Assembly (NCBI GenBank): GCA_035515075.1
Contig: DATJBZ010000009.1
Span: 83,532-147,531, forward strand
DNA: 64,000 nt
Direction: 5' to 3'
Origin: Moheibacter sp035515075
GTDB taxonomy: Bacteria; Bacteroidota; Bacteroidia; Flavobacteriales; Weeksellaceae
The position numbers and the translations under genes are program-made. Of the stretch, positions 1-9,222 are shown in pieces (the first letter of the stretch is position 1; the number at the start of each line of letters is the position of its first letter). The notes beneath the pieces were generated by a model. That model ran no database searches and was not told where the DNA came from. It worked only from the letters and a program-made list of their open reading frames with translations.

Positions 1-1202
1 GTGCCTCTGTGCTTAGTCAAAATACTACAGGAAGTAACAATTCGGGATTTGGTTATGTTTCTCTTTATTCAAATACTATAGGAAGTTTCAATACAGGATT
101 TGGTTATGAAACGCTTTATTCTAATACTGTAGGGAGTTTCAATGCCGCGCTTGGGGCTCGTGCACTTAGGTTAAACACTACTGGTGAGTATAATTCGGCC
201 TTTGGCAATCAGGCGCTTTATTCAAATACTACAGGGAGTAATAATGCTGGTTTCGGTGCTTATGTGCTTCATAAAAATACAATTGGAGAAAATAATTCAG
301 GTTTTGGCTATGAAGCGCTTTATTCTAATACGTCAGGAAGCTATAATGTAGCCTTTGGTTTAGCAGCATTGAGGTCAAATAGTACTGGGCGATTCAATGT
401 TGGTTTTGGAGCTTCTTCGCTTTATTCAAATACCATAGGTATTTCCAATTCTGGTTTTGGTAATGAGGTGCTTTATTCGAATACCACAGGAAGTTATAAT
501 GCTGGCTTTGGAGCAACTTCTCTTTCTAATAACACTACAGGAGGTTATAATACTGGGTTAGGTAATCGAGCTCTTTTTTCTAATACCACAGGGAGCAATA
601 ATGTTGGGGTAGGATATCGTGCGCTTTCTACAAATATTACAGGAAGTTACAATACGGGAGTGGGTTTCTCAGCGGATGTTGCCTTCGATAACTTAAACAA
701 TGCAACCGCGATTGGCTATGATGCGAAAGTGAATGCAAGTAATAAGGTAAGAATCGGAAATAGTGAGGTTACCGTCATTGAAGGCCAAGTACCTTTTACA
801 ACGCCTTCGGATGCGCGCTTCAAAAGCAATGTGCAACACAATGTACCCGGTTTGGCGTTCATCAATCAACTCCAGCCGGTTACTTATTATTTTGACAACC
901 AGAAAATGGGGCAACAACTCAAAGAAAAATCTACCGACCTTAAAAAGACAGCGTCAAAAAAAATCCAAACCGGCTTTTTGGCCCAAGACGTAGAGAAAGC
1001 AGCCCAAGCCTTGAACTACAGTTTTGATGGAGTCCATGCACCCGAAAATTCCGACGATTACTATACCTTGTCCTACAGCCAATTTGTGGTGCCTTTGGTG
1101 CAAGCGGTTAAAGAACAACAAGAAATGATCGAAGCACAACAAGCATTGATCAAAGATTTGCAAAATGAAATGGCAGAGATGAAATCTCAATTGAACCCAT
1201 AA
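1..1202 (+). CDS. Secreted repeat protein with C-terminal S74 peptidase (intramolecular chaperone) domain, 5'-truncated by the window edge
   Basis: The reading frame is open to base 1, so the N-terminus (signal peptide and more repeats) lies outside the window; the GTG at 9 is not a convincing start. The visible part begins with 13 tandem 17-residue units of the type LYSNTTGSNNSGFGYEA, which resemble trimeric adhesin or tail-fibre head repeats. It ends in a peptidase S74 domain: a SDARFK motif (Ser 267 and Lys 272 counted from the GTG at 9, the family's expected Ser-Lys pair), a GFLAQDVE motif, and a C-terminal coiled coil (PLVQAVKEQQEMIEAQQAL). By family knowledge, S74 domains help a trimeric beta-fibre fold and then cut themselves off. 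Similar genes are common on flavobacterial chromosomes as surface or secreted proteins; no phage genes flank this one. The gene ends at a strong hairpin terminator. Confidence 0.85.
   Translation, partial: ASVLSQNTTGSNNSGFGYVSLYSNTIGSFNTGFGYETLYSNTVGSFNAALGARALRLNTTGEYNSAFGNQALYSNTTGSNNAGFGAYVLHKNTIGENNSGFGYEALYSNTSGSYNVAFGLAALRSNSTGRFNVGFGASSLYSNTIGISNSGFGNEVLYSNTTGSYNAGFGATSLSNNTTGGYNTGLGNRALFSNTTGSNNVGVGYRALSTNITGSYNTGVGFSADVAFDNLNNATAIGYDAKVNASNKVRIGNSEVTVIEGQVPFTTPSDARFKSNVQHNVPGLAFINQLQPVTYYFDNQKMGQQLKEKSTDLKKTASKKIQTGFLAQDVEKAAQALNYSFDGVHAPENSDDYYTLSYSQFVVPLVQAVKEQQEMIEAQQALIKDLQNEMAEMKSQLNP
12..674 (+). repeat. 13 tandem 51-bp coding repeats (17 residues each)
   Basis: Consecutive units share the pattern L-x-x-N-T-T-G-x-x-N-x-G-F-G-x-x-A with a period of exactly 51 bp and no frame disruption. 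Units differ from each other at many positions, so the array is old rather than newly amplified. It may continue upstream of the window. Confidence 0.9.
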
Positions 1203-1226
1203 GCTCAACCAACCACCTATTTTTTG

Positions 1227-1260
1227 AAAGCGCCATTGTTTGTATGCAATGGCGCTTTTT
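1227..1260. terminator. Hairpin terminator between the S74 gene and the converging cystathionine beta-synthase gene
   Basis: A perfect 12-bp stem (AAAGCGCCATTG / CAATGGCGCTTT) closes an 8-nt loop and is followed by a T-rich stretch on the plus strand. The minus-strand gene ends 19 bp away, so the same hairpin may serve both genes. Confidence 0.85.
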
Positions 1261-1278
1261 ATTTTAATGGATAGACTT

Positions 1279-2640
1279 TTATTGGATGATTTTCACAATG
1301 TCGCTTTGGGTGATGATTTGATGAGAGCCATCTTTCATTTCGATCAAAACAGCCGAATTGTCTTCGTTGATCAGTGGTGCAATGGCTTCAATTTTCGCAT
1401 CCATTGGAAGAATCGGATAAGCTTTTTTCATGATGGAAATGATGCTTTGGTTCGCCAAATCCTTGTTGTCAAAATACAATTGGAACAAGGTCTTTTCATC
1501 AATCGACCCAACAAAACCATGAATGTCCACTACTGGTAATTTTGAGATTTGATGGGTTTTCATCCGATCAATCGCATGAGCAACCAATTCTTCTGTTCGT
1601 ACGGTAACGAGTTTTTGTGCGGGGCGATTTTCAATCAAATCCGCTACTGTATTGATTTCAACATCCAAAAATCCTTTTTCCCGCATCCAATCGTCGTTGA
1701 ACATTTTTCCAACATAACGGCTGCCATGGTCATGAAACAAAACGACCACCACATCGTCTTCGGTAAATTCATCTTTCAATTGCAACAATCCTTTGATGGC
1801 GGATCCAGCTGAATTGCCAACAAAAATTCCTTCTTCTTTGGCCAATCGACGGGTATAAACCGCGGCATCTTTGTCAGTTACTTTGGTGAAACCTTCGATC
1901 AAAGAAAAATCCACATTCAGCGGTAAAATGTCCTCGCCAATGCCTTCGGTGATGTAAGAGTAAATTTCATTTTCATCAAAAATGCCGGTTTCGTGGTATT
2001 TTTTAAACACAGAACCATAAGTGTCTACACCCCAAATTTTGATGTTTGGATTTTTTTCTTTCAAATATTTTCCAACACCAGAAATCGTTCCTCCTGTTCC
2101 TACCCCTACGATAAAATGAGTGATTTTCCCTTCGGTTTGTTCCCAAATTTCTGGGCCTGTTTGCTCATAGTGTGCTTGTGCGTTTGATGGATTGTCATAT
2201 TGGTTCACATACCAAGAATTGGGCGTTTCTTCGGCCAATCTTTTCGATACCGAATAGTAAGATCTCGGATCATCGGGTTCTACATCGGTTGGGCAAACCA
2301 CGACTTCAGCGCCCACCGCACGCAAGATGTCCATTTTTTCTTTGGATTGTTTGTCTGAAATCACACAAATCAACTGATAGCCTTTGATGATTGCACCCAA
2401 CGCCAATCCCATGCCTGTGTTGCCAGAAGTTCCTTCAATGATGGTGCCTCCAGGTTGTAAACGGCCGTCGGCTTCTGCGTCTTCAATCATCTTGATCGCC
2501 ATGCGGTCTTTGACCGAATTACCAGGATTGAAAGTTTCTACTTTGGCCAATACCAAAGCGGGAATGTCTTGTGTGATGCGATTGATTTTCACCAAAGGCG
2601 TATTGCCGATGGTTTCCAATATGTTGTTGTAATAGTTCAT
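1279..2640 (-). CDS. Cystathionine beta-synthase-type PLP enzyme with C-terminal CBS pair
   Basis: PLP-dependent beta-replacement enzyme that condenses serine (or O-acetylserine) with homocysteine or sulfide; cytoplasmic. The N-terminal fold-type II domain has TIGNTPLV, the PLP lysine in NSVKDR, the GTSGNTG substrate loop and the GVGTGGTISG phosphate-binding loop. About 120 C-terminal residues form two CBS motifs, which separates it from plain CysK/CysM. I chose the ATG at 2640 (MNYYNNILETIGNTPL, 453 aa). The longer frame would start at a TTG that is part of the -7 promoter element. No cystathionine gamma-lyase is adjacent, so whether it works in transsulfuration or in cysteine synthesis is not settled by context. 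Confidence 0.9.
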   Translation of the reverse strand: MNYYNNILETIGNTPLVKINRITQDIPALVLAKVETFNPGNSVKDRMAIKMIEDAEADGRLQPGGTIIEGTSGNTGMGLALGAIIKGYQLICVISDKQSKEKMDILRAVGAEVVVCPTDVEPDDPRSYYSVSKRLAEETPNSWYVNQYDNPSNAQAHYEQTGPEIWEQTEGKITHFIVGVGTGGTISGVGKYLKEKNPNIKIWGVDTYGSVFKKYHETGIFDENEIYSYITEGIGEDILPLNVDFSLIEGFTKVTDKDAAVYTRRLAKEEGIFVGNSAGSAIKGLLQLKDEFTEDDVVVVLFHDHGSRYVGKMFNDDWMREKGFLDVEINTVADLIENRPAQKLVTVRTEELVAHAIDRMKTHQISKLPVVDIHGFVGSIDEKTLFQLYFDNKDLANQSIISIMKKAYPILPMDAKIEAIAPLINEDNSAVLIEMKDGSHQIITQSDIVKIIQ

Positions 2641-2658
2641 TTTGTTCAATTCAAGCGA

Positions 2659-2666
2659 CAAAGATA
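2659..2666 (-). promoter_or_regulatory. -7 promoter element (TATCTTTG) of the cystathionine beta-synthase gene
   Basis: Exact match to the Bacteroidota -7 consensus TAnnTTTG, 18 nt upstream of the chosen ATG. No clear -33 TTG lies at the usual spacing. Confidence 0.7.
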
Positions 2667-2802
2667 ATTGTTTCTACCGATGAAATGAATGCAAAGCCGC
2701 TGAAGATTCGAGGGAATGCTTTGGGCATCGTTTTTTTAGGGTTTGAATGGATTCAGACGAAGGAAATTCATCCAAGATTCCAAGATTTTGTCCTGAAATG
2801 AA

Positions 2803-2840
2803 TCAAAAAAAAGCAGTTCAGAATGATTCCGAACCGCTTT
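2803..2840 (-). terminator. Terminator of the RND efflux operon
   Basis: On the minus strand a long stem (AAAGCGGTTC pairing with GAACTGCTTT, continued inward by GAAT/ATTC) is followed by eight Ts. It lies just past the stop of the outer-membrane component. The 136 bp between it and the next promoter show no gene. Confidence 0.85.
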
Positions 2841-2865
2841 CCAATTAAAAACTTTAAAAACAAAA

Positions 2866-4269
2866 TTATCTCCAACCGCCACCAACAGCTTTGTATAGCT
2901 GTACGAGCGCATTGAGTTTTCCATATTGGGTATTGATCAAATTCAATTGTGCGTTCAACGCATTTTCTCTGGCGGTCAAAACTTCCAAATAATTGGCCAT
3001 CCCATAGTTCAACAATTCTTCCGAATAAGTCGTTGCATTTTGGTAAGCTTCATATTCTTTTTGTTTCAACTCCGCCTTGGCATCATTGGTTTGGTAAGTG
3101 TACAAAGCATCAGAAACTTCTTTGCTCGCGATCAAAATACTTTGTTTGTAATCCAACAAAGCAATTTCTTGCTGTGCTTTGCTGACTTCATATTGGGTCC
3201 TGATTTGACGACCGTTCAAAATCGGTTGGGTCAAAGAACCTACGATGCTGGCAAAAAGAGAATTGGCATTGAATAATTTGTCAAAATCCATGCTTTGAAT
3301 TCCTCCATTGGCCGTCAAACGCAAACTTGGATAAAAGCTGCTGCGTGCAACATTGGTCAATTCAAATGCATTGATCAAACGGTATTCTGCTGCCATGATG
3401 TCTGGACGATTGCTCAACAACTGAATCGGCAAACCGATGTTCAAATCCGTTTGAATATTCTGAGCATCCAAAACAGAACGCTCAATGCTTTGTGGACTTT
3501 CGCCCAACAAAATACTGAAAGCGTTTTCTAAGATTTTGATGTTGTTGTCCACATCCAAAATCATCGATTGTGCACTGATCAACTGGGCTTCAGTTTGTTT
3601 CACCGCTACTTCCGTCACATTGCCCGCTTCTTTCAAAGCTTGAATGGTTTCGAAACTTTGTTCACGGTTGGCAATGGTTTCTTGGATGATTTTTTTCTGT
3701 TCATCCAAAGCTAACAATTGGTAGTACATGCTCGCCAAGCCAGCGACTAAGTTGGATTTGATCGCTTGGTGTGCGGCGACAGTTTGCAAATAAGTGGCAG
3801 AAGCTGCTCTTTTATTGCTCCTGATTTTTCCCCAAATGTCGGCTTCCCATGAAAGACTGGCGCCCAATTCAAATTGGTCATTGTATTGTCTTTCGTTCAA
3901 AACTTGTCCTTGCAAACCATTCAAAGAAGCAGTTGAGTAGTTGTAAGCAGCACTTCCATTAATAGTAGGGAAGTAAGCTGCTTTTCCTAATTTGACATAA
4001 GCTTGGGCGGCTTCAATGTTCTGCAAAGCCATGCGAACATCCAAATTATTGGTCAACGCTTGGTCGATGTATTGGTTCAACTTTTCATCGGTAAAAATAT
4101 TTTTCCATGAAAGATTGGCCATGCTCAAACTGTCTTGTTCGATCTGGTCCGTTCTGAAATATTTTTCTTGGACCACTTCATTTTCTTTCCTTTGGTAGTC
4201 CTTGGCGACAAAACAAGATTGTAATGCAAACAAAGCCACCATGGGAAGTATATATTTGATGTTTTTCAT
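2866..4269 (-). CDS. Outer-membrane efflux lipoprotein, TolC/OprM (NodT) family
   Basis: Outer-membrane channel of a tripartite RND pump. The start ATG at 4269 gives a lipoprotein signal peptide with lipobox LQSC; the frame could extend 2 codons to a TTG at 4275. It is 467 aa, normal for the family, with two outer-membrane-efflux repeats, paired long helical segments (e.g. VKLGKAAYFPTINGSAAY) and a C-terminal helical hairpin typical of OprM-like proteins. It follows the RND gene by a few bases and is the last gene of the operon, ending at the hairpin at 2803-2840. No substrate can be inferred. Confidence 0.92.
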   Translation of the reverse strand: MKNIKYILPMVALFALQSCFVAKDYQRKENEVVQEKYFRTDQIEQDSLSMANLSWKNIFTDEKLNQYIDQALTNNLDVRMALQNIEAAQAYVKLGKAAYFPTINGSAAYNYSTASLNGLQGQVLNERQYNDQFELGASLSWEADIWGKIRSNKRAASATYLQTVAAHQAIKSNLVAGLASMYYQLLALDEQKKIIQETIANREQSFETIQALKEAGNVTEVAVKQTEAQLISAQSMILDVDNNIKILENAFSILLGESPQSIERSVLDAQNIQTDLNIGLPIQLLSNRPDIMAAEYRLINAFELTNVARSSFYPSLRLTANGGIQSMDFDKLFNANSLFASIVGSLTQPILNGRQIRTQYEVSKAQQEIALLDYKQSILIASKEVSDALYTYQTNDAKAELKQKEYEAYQNATTYSEELLNYGMANYLEVLTARENALNAQLNLINTQYGKLNALVQLYKAVGGGWR

Positions 4270-4275
4270 TTTCAA

Positions 4276-7200
4276 TTATTTAGGATCTAAAGGTTGATTG
4301 TCATTTTCAACTTTATCAAATTTCAATGGGCTAATTTTTTCTTGCAACCACTGGAAAACCACGTACAATACTGGAATGTTGAACACGCCGACCAAAGTTC
4401 CAACCAAAACGCCAAATACAGCACCTGTTGCGATCGAACGGTTTCCAACATAACCTACTCCTGTGGCCAAAACCAATGGCATCAAGCCAAAGACGAAAGC
4501 CAATGAAGTCATCAAAATCGGACGGAACCTCGCTTTGGCACCGTTGAAAGCGGATGCTGCAATGGATTCGCCTGCACGTCGTCTTTGGATGGCAAATTCC
4601 ACAATCAAAATCGCATTTTTCGCCAGCAATCCGACCAACATGATCAGTGCAATTTGGAAATAAATGTTGTTTTCCAATCCTGCCAATTTCTGCGCCCAAT
4701 AAGCACCCATCAATCCACCTGGTAAAGAAAGCAATACGGCCAATGGCAATAAATAACTTTCGTACTGTGCGGAAAGGAAGAAATAAACGAAGACCAAACA
4801 CAAGATGAAAATCAAAATGGTTTGACTTCCTGCATTGATTTCCTCTCTTGATAAACCAGAGAATTCAATTCCATAACTGCTCGATAAAGTTTCTGCAGAA
4901 ACTTCCTGAACGGCTCTAATCGCATCTCCAGAACTGTAACCTGGACTGCTTGCACCAGAAATACTCGCATTGGTAAATAAGTTGAATCGGGTAATGTTTT
5001 GCGCACCATACACACGGTTCAGCGTTAAAAATTGACTGATCGGTGTCATTTCACCAGAAGAAGTTCTGACGAAGATTTTTTCTAAATCTTTTTCTGTGGC
5101 ACGATCCGCCGGCAAAGCTTGTACCATCACACGGAATTGTTTTCCATATCGGGTAAAGTCTGCAGCATAAATTCCACCAATATATCCTTGCAAAGCATTG
5201 AAAATCGCACTCACCGAGACACCTGATTGTTTGGCTCTTGGAATGTTCAATTCTATTTCATATTGTGCATAATCCGTGTTGAATGAGGTTTGCGCATACA
5301 AAATCTCTGGACGTTTCATCAATTCGCCCACATAGTTTTGGGTAATTTCGTTGAATTCGTTCAAATCTCCTCCTGAACGATCCAATAATTTCAAATCGAA
5401 ACCAGAAGAAACACCAAAACCAGGAATACTCGGTGGTGAGAAGAAAATCATGTTGGCTTCAGGCATTTGTGCCGCAATACCAAACAATTGCCCAACCACT
5501 GCATCGGTAGAAAGATGGTCATCTTTTCGATTTTCAAAATCCTCCAAACCAATCATCGCCATTCCAAAGTTGGAACCTTGTCCTGAAATGAAACTGAATC
5601 CAGAAACCAAAGTCACCATTTTTACCCCAGGAATTTTAGAGGCTTTTTCATAAAACTCATCTTGAATCGCACTCACACGGTCAGAAGTAGCACCAGGAGG
5701 CAATTCGATATTCCCCATGATAAAACCACGGTCTTCGTTGGGTACAAATCCACTTGGCATGGTCTTGTTGGCGTAGAAAATTCCGACACCACACAAAATT
5801 AAAATCAAGAAAGTCACCCATTTGTTTCTTAATAAAAAACCAAATGTTTTGGCATATCTTCTGGTGATAGCGTTAAATCCTGAGTTAAAACCATCAAAAA
5901 ATCTTTGCATGAAACTTCTTTTCTTGTCTGGATTTTTGTCTGGACTTTTTAAAAGAATTGCACATAAAGCTGGACTTAATGTCAAAGCGTTGACGGCTGA
6001 AATGATGATGGCCACAATTAGGGTAATTCCAAACTGTTTGTAAAAGACGCCTGTAGGGCCTTCAATAAAAGTTACGGGTACAAATACTGCCGCCATGACC
6101 AAAGTAATTGAAACAATCGCACCTGCGATTTCTTGCATCGCGCTCAGTGAAGCTTCTTTTCCAGTCATGTCTGTTTGTTCCATTTTCGCGTGGATCGCCT
6201 CGACGACGACAATCGCGTCATCGACCACAATTCCAATCGCCAGAACCAAAGCAAATAATGTCAACAAGTTGATCGAGAAACCAAATAAATTCAAGAAAAA
6301 GAAAGTTCCAATAATGGAAACTGGTACCGCAATCATTGGAATTAAGGTGGCGCGGACATCTTGCAAGAAGATAAACACTACGATAAATACCAAAATAAAG
6401 GCTTCGATCAAAGTGGTGATTACTTTGTTGATGGAAGCGTCCAAGAACTCATTGGTATCAAAGACTACTTCATATTTTAAGCCTTCAGGTAAATTCTGGG
6501 ATAGTTCGTCCAGCTTGTCCTTTAAATTGACAATAATTTCTTGTGCATTGGAACCTGGTGTTTGGTAAACCGCCATCGCAACTGCTGGTTTTCCATTCAT
6601 TTTAGAAGTTCCACCATAATTCATTGCACCCATTTCAATTTTGGCGACATCTTTCAAATAAAGAATTTGTCCATGATCCAAAGATTTGATTACAATGCTT
6701 TCGTATTGTTCTTGGGTTCTGTATTTTCCGCTGTAACGAATTACATATTGAAATGCTTCACCGTTGTTTTCACCAAATTGTCCCGCAGCTGCTTCCAAAC
6801 TTTGTTCGTTGATCGCTGCTGTAACGTCTGATGGAACCAAACCATAATTCGCCATTTTTATAGGATCCAACCAAATTCTCATCGAATAATCACGGCTACC
6901 AAAAGCACTCGCATCTCCAACACCACTTACCCTTTTTAATTCAGGGATAACGTTGATGTTCATGTAGTTTTGAATAAAGGTACGGTCGATTTCTTCGCTT
7001 TCAGAATAAAAAGAAGCAAACATCAAAGCGCTGGTTTGTTGTTTTTGTGTCACAACTCCTGAACGAGTTACCTCGGCTGGTAACAAAGGTGTCGCTCTCG
7101 CCACACGGTTTTGTACGTTTACTGCAGCAATGTCTGGATCCACGCCTTCTTTAAATACCACTTGAATGGAAGCTGTTCCACTGTTGGTGGCTGTCGAAGT

Positions 7201-7434
7201 GATGTAATCCATGTCTTCTACACCATTCACTTGTTCTTCGATCGGAATGATCACACTCTCCAAAACAGTTTGCGCGTTGGCACCTGGATAAGAAGCGTTG
7301 ATTTGAACCGTAGGTGGTGCAATTTCAGGATATTGGGTAATGGGCAATGTCATCACTCCCAAAATTCCCAATATGACGATGATAATTGAAATAACGGTCG
7401 ATAAAACCGGTCTTTCTATAAAGGTTTTTAACAT
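4276..7434 (-). CDS. RND multidrug efflux permease, AcrB/MexB (HAE1) type
   Basis: Inner-membrane proton-driven pump of 1052 aa, the typical HAE1 length. It starts MLKTFIERPVLSTVISIIIV, the usual first membrane helix. Proton-relay residues are visible: the Asp pair in GIVVDDAIVVVEA in TM4 and the Lys in LLAKNAILIVEF in TM10. Two large periplasmic loops follow TM1 and TM7. It sits between the adaptor gene (12-bp gap) and the outer-membrane channel gene (the channel's ATG is 7 bp past the permease stop), so the complete pump is encoded in one transcript. HAE1 pumps export hydrophobic drugs, dyes and detergents; the actual substrates here are unknown. Confidence 0.96.
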   Translation of the reverse strand: MLKTFIERPVLSTVISIIIVILGILGVMTLPITQYPEIAPPTVQINASYPGANAQTVLESVIIPIEEQVNGVEDMDYITSTATNSGTASIQVVFKEGVDPDIAAVNVQNRVARATPLLPAEVTRSGVVTQKQQTSALMFASFYSESEEIDRTFIQNYMNINVIPELKRVSGVGDASAFGSRDYSMRIWLDPIKMANYGLVPSDVTAAINEQSLEAAAGQFGENNGEAFQYVIRYSGKYRTQEQYESIVIKSLDHGQILYLKDVAKIEMGAMNYGGTSKMNGKPAVAMAVYQTPGSNAQEIIVNLKDKLDELSQNLPEGLKYEVVFDTNEFLDASINKVITTLIEAFILVFIVVFIFLQDVRATLIPMIAVPVSIIGTFFFLNLFGFSINLLTLFALVLAIGIVVDDAIVVVEAIHAKMEQTDMTGKEASLSAMQEIAGAIVSITLVMAAVFVPVTFIEGPTGVFYKQFGITLIVAIIISAVNALTLSPALCAILLKSPDKNPDKKRSFMQRFFDGFNSGFNAITRRYAKTFGFLLRNKWVTFLILILCGVGIFYANKTMPSGFVPNEDRGFIMGNIELPPGATSDRVSAIQDEFYEKASKIPGVKMVTLVSGFSFISGQGSNFGMAMIGLEDFENRKDDHLSTDAVVGQLFGIAAQMPEANMIFFSPPSIPGFGVSSGFDLKLLDRSGGDLNEFNEITQNYVGELMKRPEILYAQTSFNTDYAQYEIELNIPRAKQSGVSVSAIFNALQGYIGGIYAADFTRYGKQFRVMVQALPADRATEKDLEKIFVRTSSGEMTPISQFLTLNRVYGAQNITRFNLFTNASISGASSPGYSSGDAIRAVQEVSAETLSSSYGIEFSGLSREEINAGSQTILIFILCLVFVYFFLSAQYESYLLPLAVLLSLPGGLMGAYWAQKLAGLENNIYFQIALIMLVGLLAKNAILIVEFAIQRRRAGESIAASAFNGAKARFRPILMTSLAFVFGLMPLVLATGVGYVGNRSIATGAVFGVLVGTLVGVFNIPVLYVVFQWLQEKISPLKFDKVENDNQPLDPK

Positions 7435-7446
7435 AATTTACGCTTT

Positions 7447-8634
7447 TTACATGGTGGTTTTTATTGCATTCACGATCGAATCCATATCGACTTTCAATGC
7501 ATTGATCTCTGCTTCATTTCTCAATTTTCCGATTCCTTTGACAACCACCATATCTCCTTTGTTTAAACCTGATTGAACGATCGCCATGCGGTCAATTCGA
7601 TCTTGTACTTGAATTGGAGTAGTTTGAACTACATTTTCTTTGGCAACGTAGGTATAGATAATTCCTTGTTGTTCGAAAGTCGCACTTTCAGGAATGACCA
7701 AAACATCGGTATACGTTTTAGGCAATTGAATTGTTCCACTGTTTCCATTGTTCAACAATCCATCGGTGTTTTTAAACATCGCACGGAACTTGATGCTTCC
7801 TGTCATTGGGTCGATTTGACCGGTAACAGTTTGAATTTTTCCTTGTTCAGCATATTTTTGACCATTGGCCAAAATCAATTGAACGGGTGGCAAATTGTTC
7901 AATTTTTCTTTTACGTTTTTGCCTTCAGAATCGGACAAGAAATTCAAATATTCAGATTCATTCATCGAGAAATATGCATAGACTTCACCTACCTCAGACA
8001 CCGTAGTAATAGGCTTCGGATCTGCAGGTCCTACTAAACTTCCTTCTCTGAAATTAATTGAACCAATCACGCCTGTGATCGGACTTCTTACGATAGAGAA
8101 ATCAATGTTGGCTTGAATTCCTCCCAAAGCAGCTTTGGCTTGTTGGTGTGCAGCTTTTGCTTGTGCCAATTGTCCGTTGGCTCTGGCCAAGTTCGCTTTG
8201 GCAGTTTCCAATTGAACAGGACTGATGATGTTTTTTGCTACCAATGGCATCAATTTGTCCACTTCAACTTGCGCCACATTCACAGATGCTTCTGCTGCGG
8301 TAACGTTGGCTTGTGCTGCAACAATTCCTGAACGGGCAGCATTGGCATTTTGTGATTCTACGTCTGTTTCCAAACGAAACAAAGCTTGTCCTTTGGTGAC
8401 TTGCTGTCCTTCATCTACGTAAACTTCTTTGATGTAACCAGAAATTTTGGCACGAACAGCATTATTGACTTTTCCTTCAATATTTACTGGGAAATCTTGG
8501 AATCCCGTAATGTCCCTGGTCTGAACTTCAGCCACTGGAATCGTTGGCGCTGGCGCTGCTGGTCTTGCTTGTTCTTGTCCACAAGATAAGAAAGCAAAAA
8601 GTCCAGTGAGAGCGATGATGATATTTGTTTTCAT
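7447..8634 (-). CDS. Periplasmic adaptor (membrane fusion) lipoprotein, AcrA/MexA family
   Basis: Links the RND permease to the outer-membrane channel. The N-terminus has a signal peptide ending in a lipobox (FAFLSC), then the split lipoyl domain, a helical hairpin rich in Ala and Gln (residues about 90-170), the beta-barrel domain (FSIVRSPITGVIGSINF...) and a membrane-proximal domain with a VVVKGIGKLRNEAEI tail. The length of 395 aa is normal. It is preceded by the regulator gene with a 19-bp gap and is the first structural gene of the pump operon. Confidence 0.95.
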   Translation of the reverse strand: MKTNIIIALTGLFAFLSCGQEQARPAAPAPTIPVAEVQTRDITGFQDFPVNIEGKVNNAVRAKISGYIKEVYVDEGQQVTKGQALFRLETDVESQNANAARSGIVAAQANVTAAEASVNVAQVEVDKLMPLVAKNIISPVQLETAKANLARANGQLAQAKAAHQQAKAALGGIQANIDFSIVRSPITGVIGSINFREGSLVGPADPKPITTVSEVGEVYAYFSMNESEYLNFLSDSEGKNVKEKLNNLPPVQLILANGQKYAEQGKIQTVTGQIDPMTGSIKFRAMFKNTDGLLNNGNSGTIQLPKTYTDVLVIPESATFEQQGIIYTYVAKENVVQTTPIQVQDRIDRMAIVQSGLNKGDMVVVKGIGKLRNEAEINALKVDMDSIVNAIKTTM

Positions 8635-8653
8635 ATAATTATTTACGTATTTA

Positions 8654-9115
8654 TTATTTTAATTTTTCAATGGTTTTTGATAAGTGCTCAATGCTTTGGT
8701 CCAAATGATCCAAGTAAATGTTTGATTTTTCAATGCTTAGCGGATCGACGTCTTCTATCTCTTCTAAAACATATTCTCTAAAGTTAGATGCTAATTTCTT
8801 TTCCACCAAAAGGATTTCATAAATTTTCTCCAACCTTACCAATATCGTGCCAGATGAAGCTCTGTACAGGCGTTTTCGGTCGTTGAGTTGTGAGAAGTGT
8901 TCAATGTACTTGAGTTGCGTCAAAAAATTCAGGCTGTTGGAAATTGAACTTTTGCTCGCTTGAAATACTTCCATCAATTTGTCGAAAGTTGTTCCTTCCC
9001 GCTTGCAGTCCATTAATAAGTAGGAGTACACCTTGCTGGTCAAAGGTGGGAAGTTGTAATTGGTTTCAAAATGATTGGAAAAATCTTCAATCAATTTTTT
9101 CTTATGAATATTCAT
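8654..9115 (-). CDS. GbsR/MarR-type transcriptional regulator of the efflux operon
   Basis: Small DNA-binding protein with a winged helix-turn-helix (FDKLMEVFQASKSSISNSL is the recognition region, followed by a LKYIEHF...NDRKRLYR wing) and a C-terminal dimerising helix pair. ATG at 9115 is chosen (153 aa); a TTG lies 3 codons upstream. It is the first gene of the RND operon, and its own promoter contains a 24-bp near-perfect palindrome, so autorepression of regulator and pump together is the simplest model. Inducing ligand unknown. Confidence 0.88.
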   Translation of the reverse strand: MNIHKKKLIEDFSNHFETNYNFPPLTSKVYSYLLMDCKREGTTFDKLMEVFQASKSSISNSLNFLTQLKYIEHFSQLNDRKRLYRASSGTILVRLEKIYEILLVEKKLASNFREYVLEEIEDVDPLSIEKSNIYLDHLDQSIEHLSKTIEKLK

Positions 9116-9135
9116 TCTAATCAATAAAATTTTGG

Positions 9136-9143
9136 CAAATATA
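9136..9143 (-). promoter_or_regulatory. -7 element (TATATTTG) of the efflux operon promoter
   Basis: Exact TAnnTTTG match on the minus strand, 20 nt upstream of the regulator ATG and 3 bp downstream of the operator palindrome. Confidence 0.75.
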
Positions 9144-9146
9144 TCA

Positions 9147-9170
9147 TTAGTTCGGTAAGTACAGAACTAA
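9147..9170. promoter_or_regulatory. Operator palindrome of the efflux regulator
   Basis: 24 bp with arms TTAGTTCGGTA and TACAGAACTAA around an AG centre; 10 of 11 positions are symmetric. It fills the region between the -33 and -7 positions of the efflux promoter, so a bound dimer would block RNA polymerase. Assignment to the GbsR-like protein is by location. Confidence 0.75.
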
Positions 9171-9222
9171 ATGAAGTGAATTTTATAAAGATTTAACATT
9201 TTTTTTCATTCTCGGCGATTTA

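Noticed and set aside
12..674. Regular 51-bp repeats considered as a CRISPR array
   Set aside because: Units are contiguous, vary gradually, lack unique spacers and keep one open frame; they encode fibre repeats. No CRISPR array or cas gene was seen anywhere in the window.
1..1202. Prophage tail region
   Set aside because: The S74 domain is found in phage tail proteins, but the next genes are ordinary metabolism and efflux genes with no phage structural gene in view.
1240..1539. Plus-strand ORF over the end of the cystathionine beta-synthase gene
   Set aside because: Starts within the terminator hairpin and lies opposite the conserved CBS domain.
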